Shown piece after piece: positions 18,482 to 28,106 of a stretch of DNA of 46,881 nucleotides; the stretch's first letter is position 1, and the number at the start of each line of letters is the position of its first letter. The stretch lies in contig NZ_AFWF01000188.1 of NCBI RefSeq assembly GCF_000222605.1, forward strand, positions 1 to 46,881, given 5' to 3'. The DNA comes from Vibrio ichthyoenteri ATCC 700023. Its GTDB lineage: Bacteria; Pseudomonadota; Gammaproteobacteria; Enterobacterales; Vibrionaceae. The notes under the pieces are model-generated. The model had not been told where the DNA came from and did no database searches. It was given only the letters and a program-made list of their open reading frames with translations. A program made the translations under genes and the position numbers.

Positions 18482-19843
18482 TTAGCAGATAACTTTAATC
18501 GCAAGGCCGCCTTGAGACGTTTCGCGGTATTTCGCGTTCATGTCTTTACCGGTTTCTAGCATAGTTTCAATAACTTTATCTAGAGATACGGTTGGAGCAG
18601 AAGAACGACGTAGTGCCATACGAGTAGAGTTGATCGCTTTTACCGCTGCGATACCGTTACGCTCGATACATGGTACTTGAACCTGACCAGCAACTGGGTC
18701 ACAAGTTAGACCTAGGTTGTGTTCCATACCGATTTCAGCCGCCATACATACTTGCTCTGGGCTACCGCCCATAAGCTCAGCAAGACCGGCTGCAGCCATA
18801 GAACATGCTACGCCCACTTCGCCTTGACAGCCAACTTCCGCACCAGAGATTGAAGCATTACGCTTGTAAAGACCACCGATCGCGCCAGAAGCTGCGAAGT
18901 AACGGATGTAATCTTTCTCTGTCACGGTTTGAATGAACTTGTCGTAGTACGCCAGTACCGCAGGGATGATGCCACACGCGCCATTGGTTGGTGCAGTAAC
19001 AACACGGCCACCAGCTGCGTTCTCTTCGTTTACTGCGAAAGCAAACATGTTTACCCAGTCAACCACAGCCATTGGATCGTTAGAGGTTTTCTCTGACGTT
19101 AATAGCTGTTGACGCAGTGCCGCTGCACGGCGAGGTACGCGTAGTGGTCCAGGAAGAATACCTTCAGTATTCATACCGCGTTCCATACCTTCACGCATGG
19201 TTTTCCAGATGTTAGCAAAGTAAGTGCGAGACTCTTCATCTGAATGTAGAGCCGCTTGGTTTTTCATAACCAAAGCACTGATAGAAAGCCCATGCTCTTT
19301 ACACTGGTCCACAAGCTCTTCAGCGGTTGTGAACGGGAAAGGAACCTTGATTGGGTTTTCTTCTTCTTTACCGAAGTTTTCTTCATCGACGATGAAACCA
19401 CCACCGATAGAGTAATAGGTTTTCGAGTACGCGACTTCGTCATCGATCCAAGCGTGGATCTGCATGCCGTTTTCGTGTAGCGATAAGTTAGAAGTATGGA
19501 AGTTCATACCGCCATCTTTAGGGAACGATACTGTGTGACAGTGCATGCCAACAGGAAGGCGTTCAGTTTCTTCTACGCGAGCGATGAAGCCAGCAATAGA
19601 ATCGATATCTACTTTCTCAGGGGTGTTGCCAGCAAGACCCATGATGATAGCGATATCTGTGTGGTGACCTTTCCCTGTCAGTGATAGTGATCCATAAACG
19701 TCAACGGTGATTTTAGTGATGTCGCGCAATTTTCCCATTGAACGAAGATCATCAATAAATTCTTTACCCGCTTTCATTGGGCCTACAGTGTGTGAACTAG
19801 AAGGACCAACACCGATCTTATAGATGTCAAAAACACTAATCAT
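18482..19843 (-). CDS. sdaA: L-serine ammonia-lyase (iron-sulfur type)
   Basis: Deaminates L-serine to pyruvate and ammonia. The 453-aa single-chain form matches E. coli SdaA/SdaB. The N-terminal beta domain shows [16 protein letters not shown]. The catalytic alpha domain contains the cysteines expected to hold the [4Fe-4S] cluster ([25 protein letters not shown]) and the protein ends in Cys, as in enzymes where the terminal Cys reaches into the cluster. The start follows TTGAGGTAATCGAT, a good site. It is the second gene of an operon with sdaC, 90 bp downstream, with a hairpin between them. sdaA versus sdaB cannot be separated from sequence alone. Confidence 0.94.
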   Translation of the reverse strand: MISVFDIYKIGVGPSSSHTVGPMKAGKEFIDDLRSMGKLRDITKITVDVYGSLSLTGKGHHTDIAIIMGLAGNTPEKVDIDSIAGFIARVEETERLPVGMHCHTVSFPKDGGMNFHTSNLSLHENGMQIHAWIDDEVAYSKTYYSIGGGFIVDEENFGKEEENPIKVPFPFTTAEELVDQCKEHGLSISALVMKNQAALHSDEESRTYFANIWKTMREGMERGMNTEGILPGPLRVPRRAAALRQQLLTSEKTSNDPMAVVDWVNMFAFAVNEENAAGGRVVTAPTNGACGIIPAVLAYYDKFIQTVTEKDYIRYFAASGAIGGLYKRNASISGAEVGCQGEVGVACSMAAAGLAELMGGSPEQVCMAAEIGMEHNLGLTCDPVAGQVQVPCIERNGIAAVKAINSTRMALRRSSAPTVSLDKVIETMLETGKDMNAKYRETSQGGLAIKVIC

Positions 19844-19861
19844 ATCGATTACCTCAAAAGC

Positions 19862-19885
19862 AAGCCTCCCTAGAGAGGGAGGCTT
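19862..19885 (-). terminator. Intercistronic hairpin between sdaC and sdaA
   Basis: Perfect 10-bp stem AAGCCTCCCT / AGGGAGGCTT with a 4-nt loop, followed on the minus strand by GCTTTTGAGG, which includes the sdaA ribosome site. It looks like a partial terminator or mRNA-processing/stability element setting the transporter-to-enzyme ratio. Confidence 0.7.
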
Positions 19886-19933
19886 AGAATTATCATTATA
19901 TTTTGTTTTTAACTACCCGATTTTCAGGGGTAA

Positions 19934-21187
19934 TTAAAGAGCGCCGTAGATTACAGAAGTAATCGCTGCAAGACCACAGATAACTGTGAAAATCTGTACA
20001 GGTGCAGAAGTTTTGTACTTCGCCATCGCAGGAACTTTCTTCATTGCGAACACTGGTAGAAGGAACAGGATAGCCGCGATCATTGGTGCGCCCATTGTTT
20101 CAATCATACCTAGGATGCTTGGGTTGATGATTGCAACAATCCAAGTAGTGATTACGATGAAAATTAGTGAACCTTTCTCAATAGTGCTTACTGGAGTAGA
20201 AGCACGAGATTTGATTAGACCAACTAGACCTTCGTGAGCACCTAGGAAGTGACCGAAGTAGCTAGAAGTAATCGCAGCGAAAGCAACAACAGGACCCATG
20301 TAAGAGATGATTGGGTTGTCGTGTACGTTTGCAAGGTATGAAAGTACAGAGATGTTTTGCTCTTGTGCCATTGCTAGCTGCTCTGGAGATAGAGACAGAA
20401 CAACAGAGAATACGAAGAACATAACGAAGCCCATTAGCATCATTGCCGCACCGCCAGTGATTGCGTCAGTTTTCTTAACTGCGTCATCACCAAAGTTCAT
20501 GCGTTGCTCTTTAGCAAACTGAGAAATAACAGGGCTGTGGTTGAATGAGAATACGATGATTGGAATCGCTAACCATACAACGATAGGCATTGTGCTGAAA
20601 TCAGGTGCAACTTCAACCATTGATGTATTCCAATCAGGGATAAGGAATACAGACAGTGCTAGTAGGATAACAACCAATGGGTAAACCATTGCAGAGGTTG
20701 CTTTAAGCATTAGGTCTTTACCAAATACTACACCCATAGTCATAGCAGCAATAAGCGCGCCAGACAGTAACCAGCGAGGAATTGATTCCATGCCCATTTG
20801 GTTAACTAGGAAAGAGTCAACTGTGTTTGTGATACCAACACCGTAGATAAGAACGATAGGGTAAATAGCGAAGAAGTAAGCGAAAGTGATAAGGTTTGCG
20901 CCAGTTTTACCAAAGTGTTCTTCAACAGTATCAGTGATATCTGATTCAGGATTTTTAGCAGAAAGTACAAAACGAGCTAGAGACTTGTGTGCAAACCAAG
21001 TCATTGGTGCTGCGATTAGGGCTAGCATAACTAATGGCCAGAAACCGCCAGCGCCAGCTTTAATTGGAAGAAATAGTACGCCAGCACCTACAGCAGTACC
21101 GAAAAGCGATAGACACCATGTGAAGTCTTTGTAAGTAAACTTACTAGACGATTGCACGGCAGATGCCGATGAAGTAGTAGAACTCAT
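19934..21187 (-). CDS. sdaC: Serine transporter (SdaC-type, STP/HAAAP family)
   Basis: Inner-membrane serine/H+ (or Na+) symporter of the hydroxy/aromatic amino acid permease family. The ATG at 21187 (MSSTTSSASAVQ) gives 417 aa, near the E. coli SdaC length of 429; a longer open frame upstream is not family-like. The first TM carries the family motif LFGTAVGAGVLFLPIKAG (about 28-45), and about eleven hydrophobic segments follow. IIVFSFNHSPVISQFAKEQR matches the SdaC/TdcC conserved region. It lies upstream of sdaA in the same orientation, so uptake and deamination of serine are co-expressed. The 290-bp region upstream holds its promoter; I found only CRP half-sites there. Confidence 0.93.
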   Translation of the reverse strand: MSSTTSSASAVQSSSKFTYKDFTWCLSLFGTAVGAGVLFLPIKAGAGGFWPLVMLALIAAPMTWFAHKSLARFVLSAKNPESDITDTVEEHFGKTGANLITFAYFFAIYPIVLIYGVGITNTVDSFLVNQMGMESIPRWLLSGALIAAMTMGVVFGKDLMLKATSAMVYPLVVILLALSVFLIPDWNTSMVEVAPDFSTMPIVVWLAIPIIVFSFNHSPVISQFAKEQRMNFGDDAVKKTDAITGGAAMMLMGFVMFFVFSVVLSLSPEQLAMAQEQNISVLSYLANVHDNPIISYMGPVVAFAAITSSYFGHFLGAHEGLVGLIKSRASTPVSTIEKGSLIFIVITTWIVAIINPSILGMIETMGAPMIAAILFLLPVFAMKKVPAMAKYKTSAPVQIFTVICGLAAITSVIYGAL

Positions 21188-21478
21188 ATTGGGATACTCA
21201 TTTTTTGGGAACAGGTAATAAGTTGCGTGCAATTCTGCACAAAAGGATTGCACAATTATTAGATCTAAATCACAAATTGATGGGACTGATAATATGATAT
21301 TCCAAAAAGGAGTTTATTGTCACGAAAATGACGTGCCACACCTGATTTATCTTAATGTGACGCATTAGAAAAACTTATCAACTGGATAAGCTGACGTTAT
21401 TTTGTCCAAGGGAAACGTTTGCGGAGTTGAGCGTTGATTTCACTAATGTGAGTAATTGTTGACCAATCGTTGCCTTTA

Positions 21479-22087
21479 TTAACATTGATGCATAATATGA
21501 TTCTGTAATGCATGGATGATTTGTGCCGTCATTCCCCAAATAAAATGCTGCTGATAGTTAATGGCGAACACTCGATGGTGTTGCTGTTTGATGGAAAAAG
21601 AGTGGCTATGTAGCTGTCTCGGATTCAGTATGACTTCGGCTGGAACCTCAAATGCCGCTTCCACTTCGTTTTGGTCGATCACCGCCGCATAGTTAGCATC
21701 AATAAATGCTAGGTAAGGCGTCACTGAAAATTGGCTAATGGTTGGCAGTTCTGCCATTTGACCAAAAATCTCAATATGCGGCGACAATATCCCAATCTCT
21801 TCTTCCGTTTCGCGTAATGCGGTATTACGCAACACACCGTCAGTATGTTCATATTTGCCACCAGGAAAGCTGACTTGCCCCGGATGGTGCTTTAGATGGG
21901 CTGCACGCTTAGTAAAAAGAATATGTAAGCCGTTGTCACGTTCGATAAAACCGATTAACACCGCTGCCTTTCGCAATGTATGATTTTGCAGATGATCGAG
22001 TCTTTTTAGCGACTCTCGATGATAAGCGATCGGTTGTTGTAATGAAAAACGTTGAATCAGTTGTTGCCGGCTTGATGGTATTCGCAC
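21479..22087 (-). CDS. nudL: CoA pyrophosphatase, Nudix hydrolase
   Basis: A 202-aa Nudix protein of the NudL/YeaB group, which cleaves CoA (and similar nucleotides) to 4'-phosphopantetheine and 3',5'-ADP. The group signature FTKRAAHLKHHPGQVSFPGG precedes the Nudix box, seen as GGKY...ALRETEEEIGI (about 75-99), with catalytic RExxEE intact. A C-terminal region WGMTAQIIHAL resembles the family end. It is divergent from the H-NOX gene (165 bp apart) and points towards sdaC with about 290 bp between. Assignment to CoA rests on the UPF0035-type motif. Confidence 0.88.
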   Translation of the reverse strand: MRIPSSRQQLIQRFSLQQPIAYHRESLKRLDHLQNHTLRKAAVLIGFIERDNGLHILFTKRAAHLKHHPGQVSFPGGKYEHTDGVLRNTALRETEEEIGILSPHIEIFGQMAELPTISQFSVTPYLAFIDANYAAVIDQNEVEAAFEVPAEVILNPRQLHSHSFSIKQQHHRVFAINYQQHFIWGMTAQIIHALQNHIMHQC

Positions 22088-22252
22088 ATTAACTTCCTAT
22101 AGGTATTTGAAAAAGCCAGTTTTATGGATCATGCTTGGAGTAATATTTAAAGGTTAGCGAACACATTTAACGACGACAAGACGGAGTCTGCGTTAGCTGC
22201 TAGGTATCTCGCAGGCCACTTGCTATAAAAGCACAATAAAAGAGGCAGGGAA

Positions 22253-22795
22253 ATGAAAGGAATCATATTTACTGAGTTTATGGATTTGGTTGAAGAAAAA
22301 TTTGGGCTTGAGCTGCTCGATGAGCTTTTGTTGGATGCGGATGATGAGGGCGTCTATACCTCAGTAGGCAGTTATGACCATCGACATTTGGTTAAACTGA
22401 TTGTGTTGTTGAGCCAAAAAACCGGAATTTCTGCCGAGGATTTGCAGCAAGTCTTTGGCCAGTCGGTGTTTCTTAATCTATACGACGTGCTGCCTAATAA
22501 ATCCAGTTTAGGTGAATGCAAAAACTCGTTCCAGTTTGTGCGCTTGGTGGAAGACTACATTCACATCGAAGTAAAAAAACTATACGCCGAAGCGAACCCG
22601 CCGAAATTTGAATTTATCTCTGAAACAGAAACCGAAATGGTTTTTGACTATAAAAGTGCGCGCTGCATGTCTCATGTTTGTCTTGGCTTAGTGAAAGGCT
22701 GCGCTGATCATTTTAACGAACAGCTTGAGATTAAGATGGCCAGTGAAACTGCCGACAATAGCCATGTACGCTTCTACCTCACTTTGGTTGACTAA
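22253..22795 (+). CDS. hnoX: H-NOX haem nitric-oxide sensor
   Basis: A 180-aa haem protein that binds NO (stand-alone H-NOX). Proximal haem ligand His104 lies in DYIHIEVKKLY and the porphyrin-clamping Y-x-S-x-R motif is Y133-K-S-A-R137, both at family positions. No distal tyrosine is seen at position 140 (Ser), consistent with an NO-selective, non-O2-binding pocket. In several gammaproteobacterial H-NOX proteins a zinc site uses His161, Cys164 and Cys172; here that stretch (KMASETADNSHVRFYL) has no Cys, so the redox zinc site seems lost or altered. AGGCAGGGAAATG is a good start. It is followed after 5 bp by its partner kinase. Confidence 0.93.
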   Translation: MKGIIFTEFMDLVEEKFGLELLDELLLDADDEGVYTSVGSYDHRHLVKLIVLLSQKTGISAEDLQQVFGQSVFLNLYDVLPNKSSLGECKNSFQFVRLVEDYIHIEVKKLYAEANPPKFEFISETETEMVFDYKSARCMSHVCLGLVKGCADHFNEQLEIKMASETADNSHVRFYLTLVD

Positions 22796-22800
22796 CGTTT

Positions 22801-24498
22801 ATGGATAGTAGTGGGCACTTGGAGAGAAAAGTGGCTCGGGAGACGGCTCGTCGAAAGCAAGCTGAGTTGTTGCTTGAGCAAAAGAGCCTAGAGTTGTATG
22901 AAGCAAATCAACAGCTCAAGTTGGTTCTTAGTCAATTAGAAAGCCAAAACTTGCAAGGCCTCAAGAAACTGGAGTTCGAAGGGCATATCAGTGAATCCCT
23001 AATCCACTTTGGCCGAGCATTCTTAACACGCACTCTCGATGATGGGCTACTTTCAAGCTTCTTAGAGCGTTTGCAGGCCTGTTCGCTTATTTATGGCATG
23101 CGCCTTAACTTAGAGCCAGAGACCTTAACCACGGTAATTGCGAGTGAATTTGGTTGCAGCGAATCTTCATTTGAACAATCGCTAGGCGAAGGAGAGGTTT
23201 GGCAAGGCAATACCATACGTCTGCCGCTTGAAGTGGAGCGTAACGTCATTGGATCGCTTTGTGTTGATGTTGATCTGACTGATATCGAACCACGTTTCAT
23301 TTCCAGCCAGATGACCTTGGTGGTCGAACTGCTTTGCAGTGCGATTGGGCGGCAACTCATGATTGCCAAAACATTACAGGCTCGACAACGAGCAGAAGAG
23401 TCAGAGCGTTCGACCAAAGAGTTCGTTGCGATGATTAACCATGAATTGCGCACACCACTGAATGGTTTGTTGGGCAGTGCTGAGCTGCTTTCAGATACCC
23501 CCCTCACCAACGAGCAATCTAATCTGCTGACCAATTTAACCCACTCGGGTGATCTGCTGCGTCACATCATCAATGATTTGCTCGACTTTAGTAAAATGAG
23601 TGCCGGCATGATGGAGTTATTCCCGACGCGTTTCAGATGGGATGAACTCAAAAATATGCTTAACGGGATTTTTTCTCCCAGAGCTCAGGAGAAGCGGATT
23701 TCATTTCTGATTGAGCAATCCCCAGCCATGCCAGTGGCTTTTCTTGCGGACTTCGAGCGCATCAGCCAAATACTGGTGAATCTGATCGGTAATGCGATTA
23801 AATTTACCTCAGAAGGTAAGGTGGAGGTATTTGCTCGCTGGGGCAATGGTGTGCTGAGCGTTTCAATTATTGATTCAGGCTGCGGTATCCCAGAAACGGC
23901 GCAAGCCCAACTGTTTGACCCGTTTGTGCAAGTTGATCGAACCGCAAAGCGCAGCTTTGAAGGAACTGGGCTAGGGCTGGCGATTTGTAAAAACTTAGTC
24001 GACTTGATGAAAGGCAGTATTCACTTTGAAAGCGAGCTTGGGGCTGGGAGTACATTCTACATTGAATTGCCACTTGAACTGGCACCAGAAGTTGAGGTGA
24101 ATGACGCGCAACTAGGCAGCGAACGCAGTGCCCAATCTCTTGAGAGTTTATCTATTCTAGTGGTTGATGATATTCGAATGAATCAAATTATTATCAATCA
24201 GATGCTGAAGAAATTCTCGATAGAACCCGACCTAGCCGAAAATGGATTGGAAGCGATAGAAGCGGTCAAACATGGCCAATATGATTTGGTCTTTATGGAC
24301 TGTCGCATGCCTGAAATGGATGGATTTGAGGCGACGTCATATTTACGAACACATCAATACACTCGGCCAATTATCGCGTTAACGGCGGGAACGACGTTGG
24401 AAGAGCGGCAAAAGTGCATTGAAAGCGGTATGGATGACATATTGACCAAGCCTTATACCGCTGCTGATTTGAAATTGATGATTGAGAAATGGATTTAA
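22801..24498 (+). CDS. hnoK: H-NOX-associated hybrid histidine kinase
   Basis: A 565-aa soluble hybrid sensor kinase without TM segments, 5 bp downstream of the H-NOX gene; such pairs are known NO-responsive systems in Vibrio and Shewanella (HnoK/HqsK type). Order: N-terminal coiled coil (about 5-60), a GAF-like sensor region (about 75-190), HisKA dimerisation with His214 in INHELRTPLNG, HATPase with NLIGNAIKFT, DSGCGIP and GTGLGLAI, then a receiver domain with Asp500 in VFMDCRMPEMDG and Lys in LTKPY. NO-bound H-NOX is expected to inhibit autophosphorylation, with phosphate passed to a separate HPt or response regulators, none of which is encoded nearby. It ends 3 bp before the convergent pabB stop. 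Confidence 0.92.
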   Translation: MDSSGHLERKVARETARRKQAELLLEQKSLELYEANQQLKLVLSQLESQNLQGLKKLEFEGHISESLIHFGRAFLTRTLDDGLLSSFLERLQACSLIYGMRLNLEPETLTTVIASEFGCSESSFEQSLGEGEVWQGNTIRLPLEVERNVIGSLCVDVDLTDIEPRFISSQMTLVVELLCSAIGRQLMIAKTLQARQRAEESERSTKEFVAMINHELRTPLNGLLGSAELLSDTPLTNEQSNLLTNLTHSGDLLRHIINDLLDFSKMSAGMMELFPTRFRWDELKNMLNGIFSPRAQEKRISFLIEQSPAMPVAFLADFERISQILVNLIGNAIKFTSEGKVEVFARWGNGVLSVSIIDSGCGIPETAQAQLFDPFVQVDRTAKRSFEGTGLGLAICKNLVDLMKGSIHFESELGAGSTFYIELPLELAPEVEVNDAQLGSERSAQSLESLSILVVDDIRMNQIIINQMLKKFSIEPDLAENGLEAIEAVKHGQYDLVFMDCRMPEMDGFEATSYLRTHQYTRPIIALTAGTTLEERQKCIESGMDDILTKPYTAADLKLMIEKWI

Positions 24499-24501
24499 TG
24501 C

Positions 24502-25881
24502 TTAGCTTGCCAAAACTGGCAGAATTCGGCTGAGCTTATCTAAGGTTTCTTGATATTCTGCGTCACATTGGCTGTCCGCCACCAAGCCACCTCCCGCCCA
24601 AACATACAATTGACCCTCTTCAGCGACCAAGGTGCGAATGGTAATACTGGTATCCATTCGGCCATGGCGGCTGATATAACCGATGCTGCCGCAATAGACA
24701 CTGCGACGATGAGGTTCAAGTTCTTCAATGATTTCCATTGCGCGGACTTTTGGTGCGCCAGTAATCGAACCTCCCGGAAAGCTGGCACGCAATAGATCGA
24801 TAGCCGAGTATCCGTCTGCTAACTCTGCTTGGATGGTACTCACCAGATGGTGCACCGCAGGAAAGCTTTCAATATCAAATAACTTAGGTACATGAACGCT
24901 ACCGGGTTTGGCCACTCGACCCACGTCGTTACGCAGTAGATCAACGATCATTAGGTTCTCTGCTTGATCTTTTTCTGCTGTGGAGAGTTCAAAAGCGGAG
25001 GCTTGGTCTAACGCCGGGTCCTCAAAGCGGGGACGGGTTCCTTTGATCGGCTTGGTCTCTATCATATTTCCGGTGACTTGCAAGAATCGTTCTGGAGAGA
25101 CACTTAAAATAGCGCTGTGTTCGGTGCGGATAAAGGCAGAAAACGGCGCTTGGTTCACTTGCTCTAGCTTTTGATAAGCTTGCCATTCGCAACCTTGATA
25201 AGGCGCGCTAAAGCGCTGAGCAAGGTTAATTTGGTAACTGTCACCGGAGAGAAGGTATTCTTGTACTTGCTCAAAGCGAGTTCGGTACTCCGCTTTGGTG
25301 ACATTAGATTGCCATGCGCCCTGTAATTGGAAGCAAGGTTGATCTGCCACGTTGTATTCGTCGGCTTGTTGCTGTAGCCACTGCCAATGATGTTCAGTGT
25401 TGTTTCCTACCACCCAAGCTTGTTGCAACTGATGATCAACGATCACTGCCCAATCATAAAGACCAACGGCCATATCCGGTGAGGCTAAATCGTGCTTCGC
25501 TAAGGTGGGAATATTCTCTACGCGACGGCCCAAATCGTAAGAAAAGTAGCCTAAAACACCGCCGACAAAGGGCAGTTCGCCGTCATAATTACAATCGGGC
25601 AAATGGGTCTTTTGGATATGGGTAATTAAACTAAATGGGTCTTGCTCTGAATAATATTGCTTGTCTTGTTCGCTCACCAAAGTTGTTTGACCAAAAGTAG
25701 TCAATTTAACCATTGGATTTGCGACCAATATATCATAGCGGCTATCGACATGTTGCGAAGATGCTGAGCGCAGTAACATTGCCCAATTTTGCTGTGCAAT
25801 AGGTGCAAACAGGGTGCAAGCTAGGTCAGAAGAGTAATAAATCTGTTTGATTTGTAAGCAATTTGATTGGCTGTTATTCAT
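24502..25881 (-). CDS. pabB: Aminodeoxychorismate synthase component I
   Basis: With glutaminase PabA it converts chorismate to 4-amino-4-deoxychorismate for folate synthesis. Chorismate-binding enzyme signatures are complete: YQINLAQRF, SVSPERFL, the PIKGTRPR motif with the PabB catalytic Lys, DLLRNDVGRV, FPGGSITGAPK and YCGSIGY. About 459 aa from ATG 25881. A TTG at 25899 would add six residues; neither has a clear ribosome site, so the start is uncertain. The PIKGT motif separates it from TrpE (which has PIAGT). It is convergent with the kinase gene (stops 3 bp apart, no room for a separate terminator) and divergent from fumarase. Confidence 0.94.
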   Translation of the reverse strand: MNNSQSNCLQIKQIYYSSDLACTLFAPIAQQNWAMLLRSASSQHVDSRYDILVANPMVKLTTFGQTTLVSEQDKQYYSEQDPFSLITHIQKTHLPDCNYDGELPFVGGVLGYFSYDLGRRVENIPTLAKHDLASPDMAVGLYDWAVIVDHQLQQAWVVGNNTEHHWQWLQQQADEYNVADQPCFQLQGAWQSNVTKAEYRTRFEQVQEYLLSGDSYQINLAQRFSAPYQGCEWQAYQKLEQVNQAPFSAFIRTEHSAILSVSPERFLQVTGNMIETKPIKGTRPRFEDPALDQASAFELSTAEKDQAENLMIVDLLRNDVGRVAKPGSVHVPKLFDIESFPAVHHLVSTIQAELADGYSAIDLLRASFPGGSITGAPKVRAMEIIEELEPHRRSVYCGSIGYISRHGRMDTSITIRTLVAEEGQLYVWAGGGLVADSQCDAEYQETLDKLSRILPVLAS

Positions 25882-26058
25882 TTGTTTAATTTGTGACAAA
25901 GAGATCGTTCACTTCGTAGCGCGTTGAGGAAAGCAAGAGTATCATAACCAAATCATAACCCGCTACTTTGAATAAAGGTGATGGCTACTCGTTCAGATGG
26001 TTCGATAGCAAACGTTTAAATAAAGTGGGAATAAACGGAAGCAAATAAGAGGCAAGTA

Positions 26059-27579
26059 ATGACTATAATCCGCAAACAGGATGTGATCAGCAGTGTTGCT
26101 GATGCGCTGCAATATATTTCTTACTACCACCCGCTCGATTTCGTTCAAGCGCTGGAAAAAGCTTATCATCGCGAAGAAAGTCAGGCGGCTAAGGATGCGA
26201 TCGCCCAGATTTTAATTAACTCTCGTATGTCGGCGGAAGGTCATCGCCCAATTTGTCAGGATACTGGCATCGTTACTTGCTTCGTTAATATCGGTATGGC
26301 TGTGCAATGGGACGCCACTGATATGACCGTTCAACAAATGGTGGATGCGGGTGTGCGCGAAGCTTACACCAATCCAGATAACCCATTGCGTGCTTCAGTA
26401 TTGATGGACCCTGCAGGCAAACGTATTAACACCAAAGACAATACGCCTGCGGTCGTGCACATTAACATGGTGCCGGGTGATAAGGTTGAGATTCAAATTG
26501 CCGCCAAAGGTGGCGGCAGTGAAAATAAAACCAAAATGGTGATGCTCAATCCATCAGACGATGTCGCTGAATGGGTAGAAAAAACCTTACCGTTAATGGG
26601 GGCAGGCTGGTGTCCACCAGGTATGCTGGGCATTGGTATTGGCGGCACCGCTGAAAAAGCCGCCGTTCTGGCAAAAGAATCGTTGATGGAACACATCGAC
26701 ATTCAAGAGCTTATTGACCGAGGTCCACAAAACGCAGAAGAAGAGCTACGTTTGGATATTTTCAACCGTGTTAATAAGCTCGGAATTGGTGCGCAAGGCC
26801 TTGGCGGCTTAACAACGGTTGTCGATGTGAAGATCAAAACCGCGCCAACGCATGCAGCGTCAAAACCGGTCTGTTTAATTCCTAACTGTGCGGCAACTCG
26901 CCACGTGCACTTTACCTTAGATGGTAGCGGCCCGGCAGAATTGACGCCGCCGAAGTTGGAAGAGTGGCCTGATATTACGTGGGAAGCGGGCGCAAATACT
27001 CGTCGCGTGAATCTGGATGAAGTAACGCAGGCTGATGTTGAAGAGTGGAAAACCGGTGAGACGGTATTGCTATCAGGCAAGATCTTAACGGGTCGTGACG
27101 CGGCGCACAAACGTATTCAGGGCATGTTAGAAAGCGGTGAAGGCTTGCCAAAAGGCGTCGATTTTAAAGGTAAATTCATTTACTACGTTGGCCCTGTTGA
27201 TGCGGTGGGTGATGAAGCGGTCGGTCCGGCAGGCCCAACGACGTCAACGCGTATGGATAAATTCACTGATATGATGCTCAATGAAACGGGCATTATGGGC
27301 ATGATTGGTAAAGCGGAACGTGGCCCTGCAACGGTTGAATCTATCAAACAACACAAAGCGGTGTACCTGATGGCAGTGGGTGGCGCTGCGTACTTAGTTG
27401 CGAAAGCAATCAAGAAAGCGCGCGTGGTGGCGTTTGAAGATCTGGGTATGGAAGCCATCTATGAATTTGAAGTTGAAGACATGCCTGTGACCGTCGCTGT
27501 GGACTCAAATGGTGCCAATGCCCACCAGATTGGGCCAGATACTTGGAAGGTAAAAATCCAAGAAATGGAACTTGATTGA
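26059..27579 (+). CDS. fumB: Fumarate hydratase class I (iron-sulfur)
   Basis: Reversible hydration of fumarate to L-malate in the TCA cycle; oxygen-sensitive [4Fe-4S] enzyme. 506 aa, in the single-chain class I range. Likely cluster ligands are Cys66 (PICQDTG), Cys185 (GWCPPG) and Cys277 (PNCAATRH). KGGGSENKTKM and the C-terminal GPTTSTRMDKFT segment (beta domain) are typical. AGAGGCAAGTA precedes the ATG. It is monocistronic, with a terminator downstream. Class I paralogues (fumA/fumB) cannot be distinguished by eye, so the letter in the symbol is provisional. Confidence 0.93.
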   Translation: MTIIRKQDVISSVADALQYISYYHPLDFVQALEKAYHREESQAAKDAIAQILINSRMSAEGHRPICQDTGIVTCFVNIGMAVQWDATDMTVQQMVDAGVREAYTNPDNPLRASVLMDPAGKRINTKDNTPAVVHINMVPGDKVEIQIAAKGGGSENKTKMVMLNPSDDVAEWVEKTLPLMGAGWCPPGMLGIGIGGTAEKAAVLAKESLMEHIDIQELIDRGPQNAEEELRLDIFNRVNKLGIGAQGLGGLTTVVDVKIKTAPTHAASKPVCLIPNCAATRHVHFTLDGSGPAELTPPKLEEWPDITWEAGANTRRVNLDEVTQADVEEWKTGETVLLSGKILTGRDAAHKRIQGMLESGEGLPKGVDFKGKFIYYVGPVDAVGDEAVGPAGPTTSTRMDKFTDMMLNETGIMGMIGKAERGPATVESIKQHKAVYLMAVGGAAYLVAKAIKKARVVAFEDLGMEAIYEFEVEDMPVTVAVDSNGANAHQIGPDTWKVKIQEMELD

Positions 27580-27613
27580 GTCAAGATACTGAATAAATTG
27601 CTAAAAAAATGAC

Positions 27614-27640
27614 AAAAGTGCCGCGAAAGCTGCACTTTTT
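27614..27640 (+). terminator. Intrinsic terminator downstream of fumarase
   Basis: AAAAGTGC / GCACTTTT stem with a 10-nt loop and T-run, 34 bp after the fumarase stop. Confidence 0.85.
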
Positions 27641-27766
27641 GTCTATATACTATCTATACCCTAGTGGCTCCAAGAGGCAGGTAGGAGATACGCTTCACTG
27701 AGCCAAGCATCTCGAAGCGACTTGGGAGCCTCAACTTTCACAAGACCAAATAACAGGGGGAGCGCA

Positions 27767-27952
27767 ATGCCTCGCTTTATCCAAATTCTACAAATCATCA
27801 TTGCCGCTGTAGTTGGTGCGTTTGTTGGCTACGATTTGATCCTTCATGGGATCAGTATCTTCGACGTTAAGTATGTCACCATCACTTGTGTGTTGTTTGT
27901 CTTACTTGAGATTGCACTATTTGTCATTTTTAAACTGATCGAAGATGATTAA
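27767..27952 (+). CDS. Small two-TM membrane protein (61 aa)
   Basis: I do not recognise a named family. The ATG at 27767 has GGGGGAG at ideal distance; 15 extra in-frame codons upstream lack such a site. The 61-aa product has two hydrophobic helices (about 5-24 and 33-54) joined by a short loop (LHGISIFDVKY) and a charged end (KLIEDD). This suggests an inner-membrane protein. It lies alone between the fumarase terminator and its own terminator. Confidence 0.75.
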   Translation: MPRFIQILQIIIAAVVGAFVGYDLILHGISIFDVKYVTITCVLFVLLEIALFVIFKLIEDD

Positions 27953-28012
27953 TCCGAGCCAGCATTAGCCAATAACAACACTGCGCCTTTCGGGGTGACT
28001 ATGATATACATT

Positions 28013-28042
28013 AAACCTCTGATGAACCTCAGAGGTTTTTTT
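28013..28042 (+). terminator. Intrinsic terminator
   Basis: AAACCTCTGA / TCAGAGGTTT stem, 6-nt loop, T-run; closes the small membrane protein gene. Confidence 0.92.
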
Positions 28043-28106
28043 GTTCATCCAAGATTAATGTTGTATTGGTTACCCTAGGTACAGTTATCCGTTAACGAGA
28101 GATTCA

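Noticed and set aside
21254-21478. CRP site for sdaC
   Set aside because: Only half-sites (TGTGA without a matching TCACA at the right spacing) are visible.
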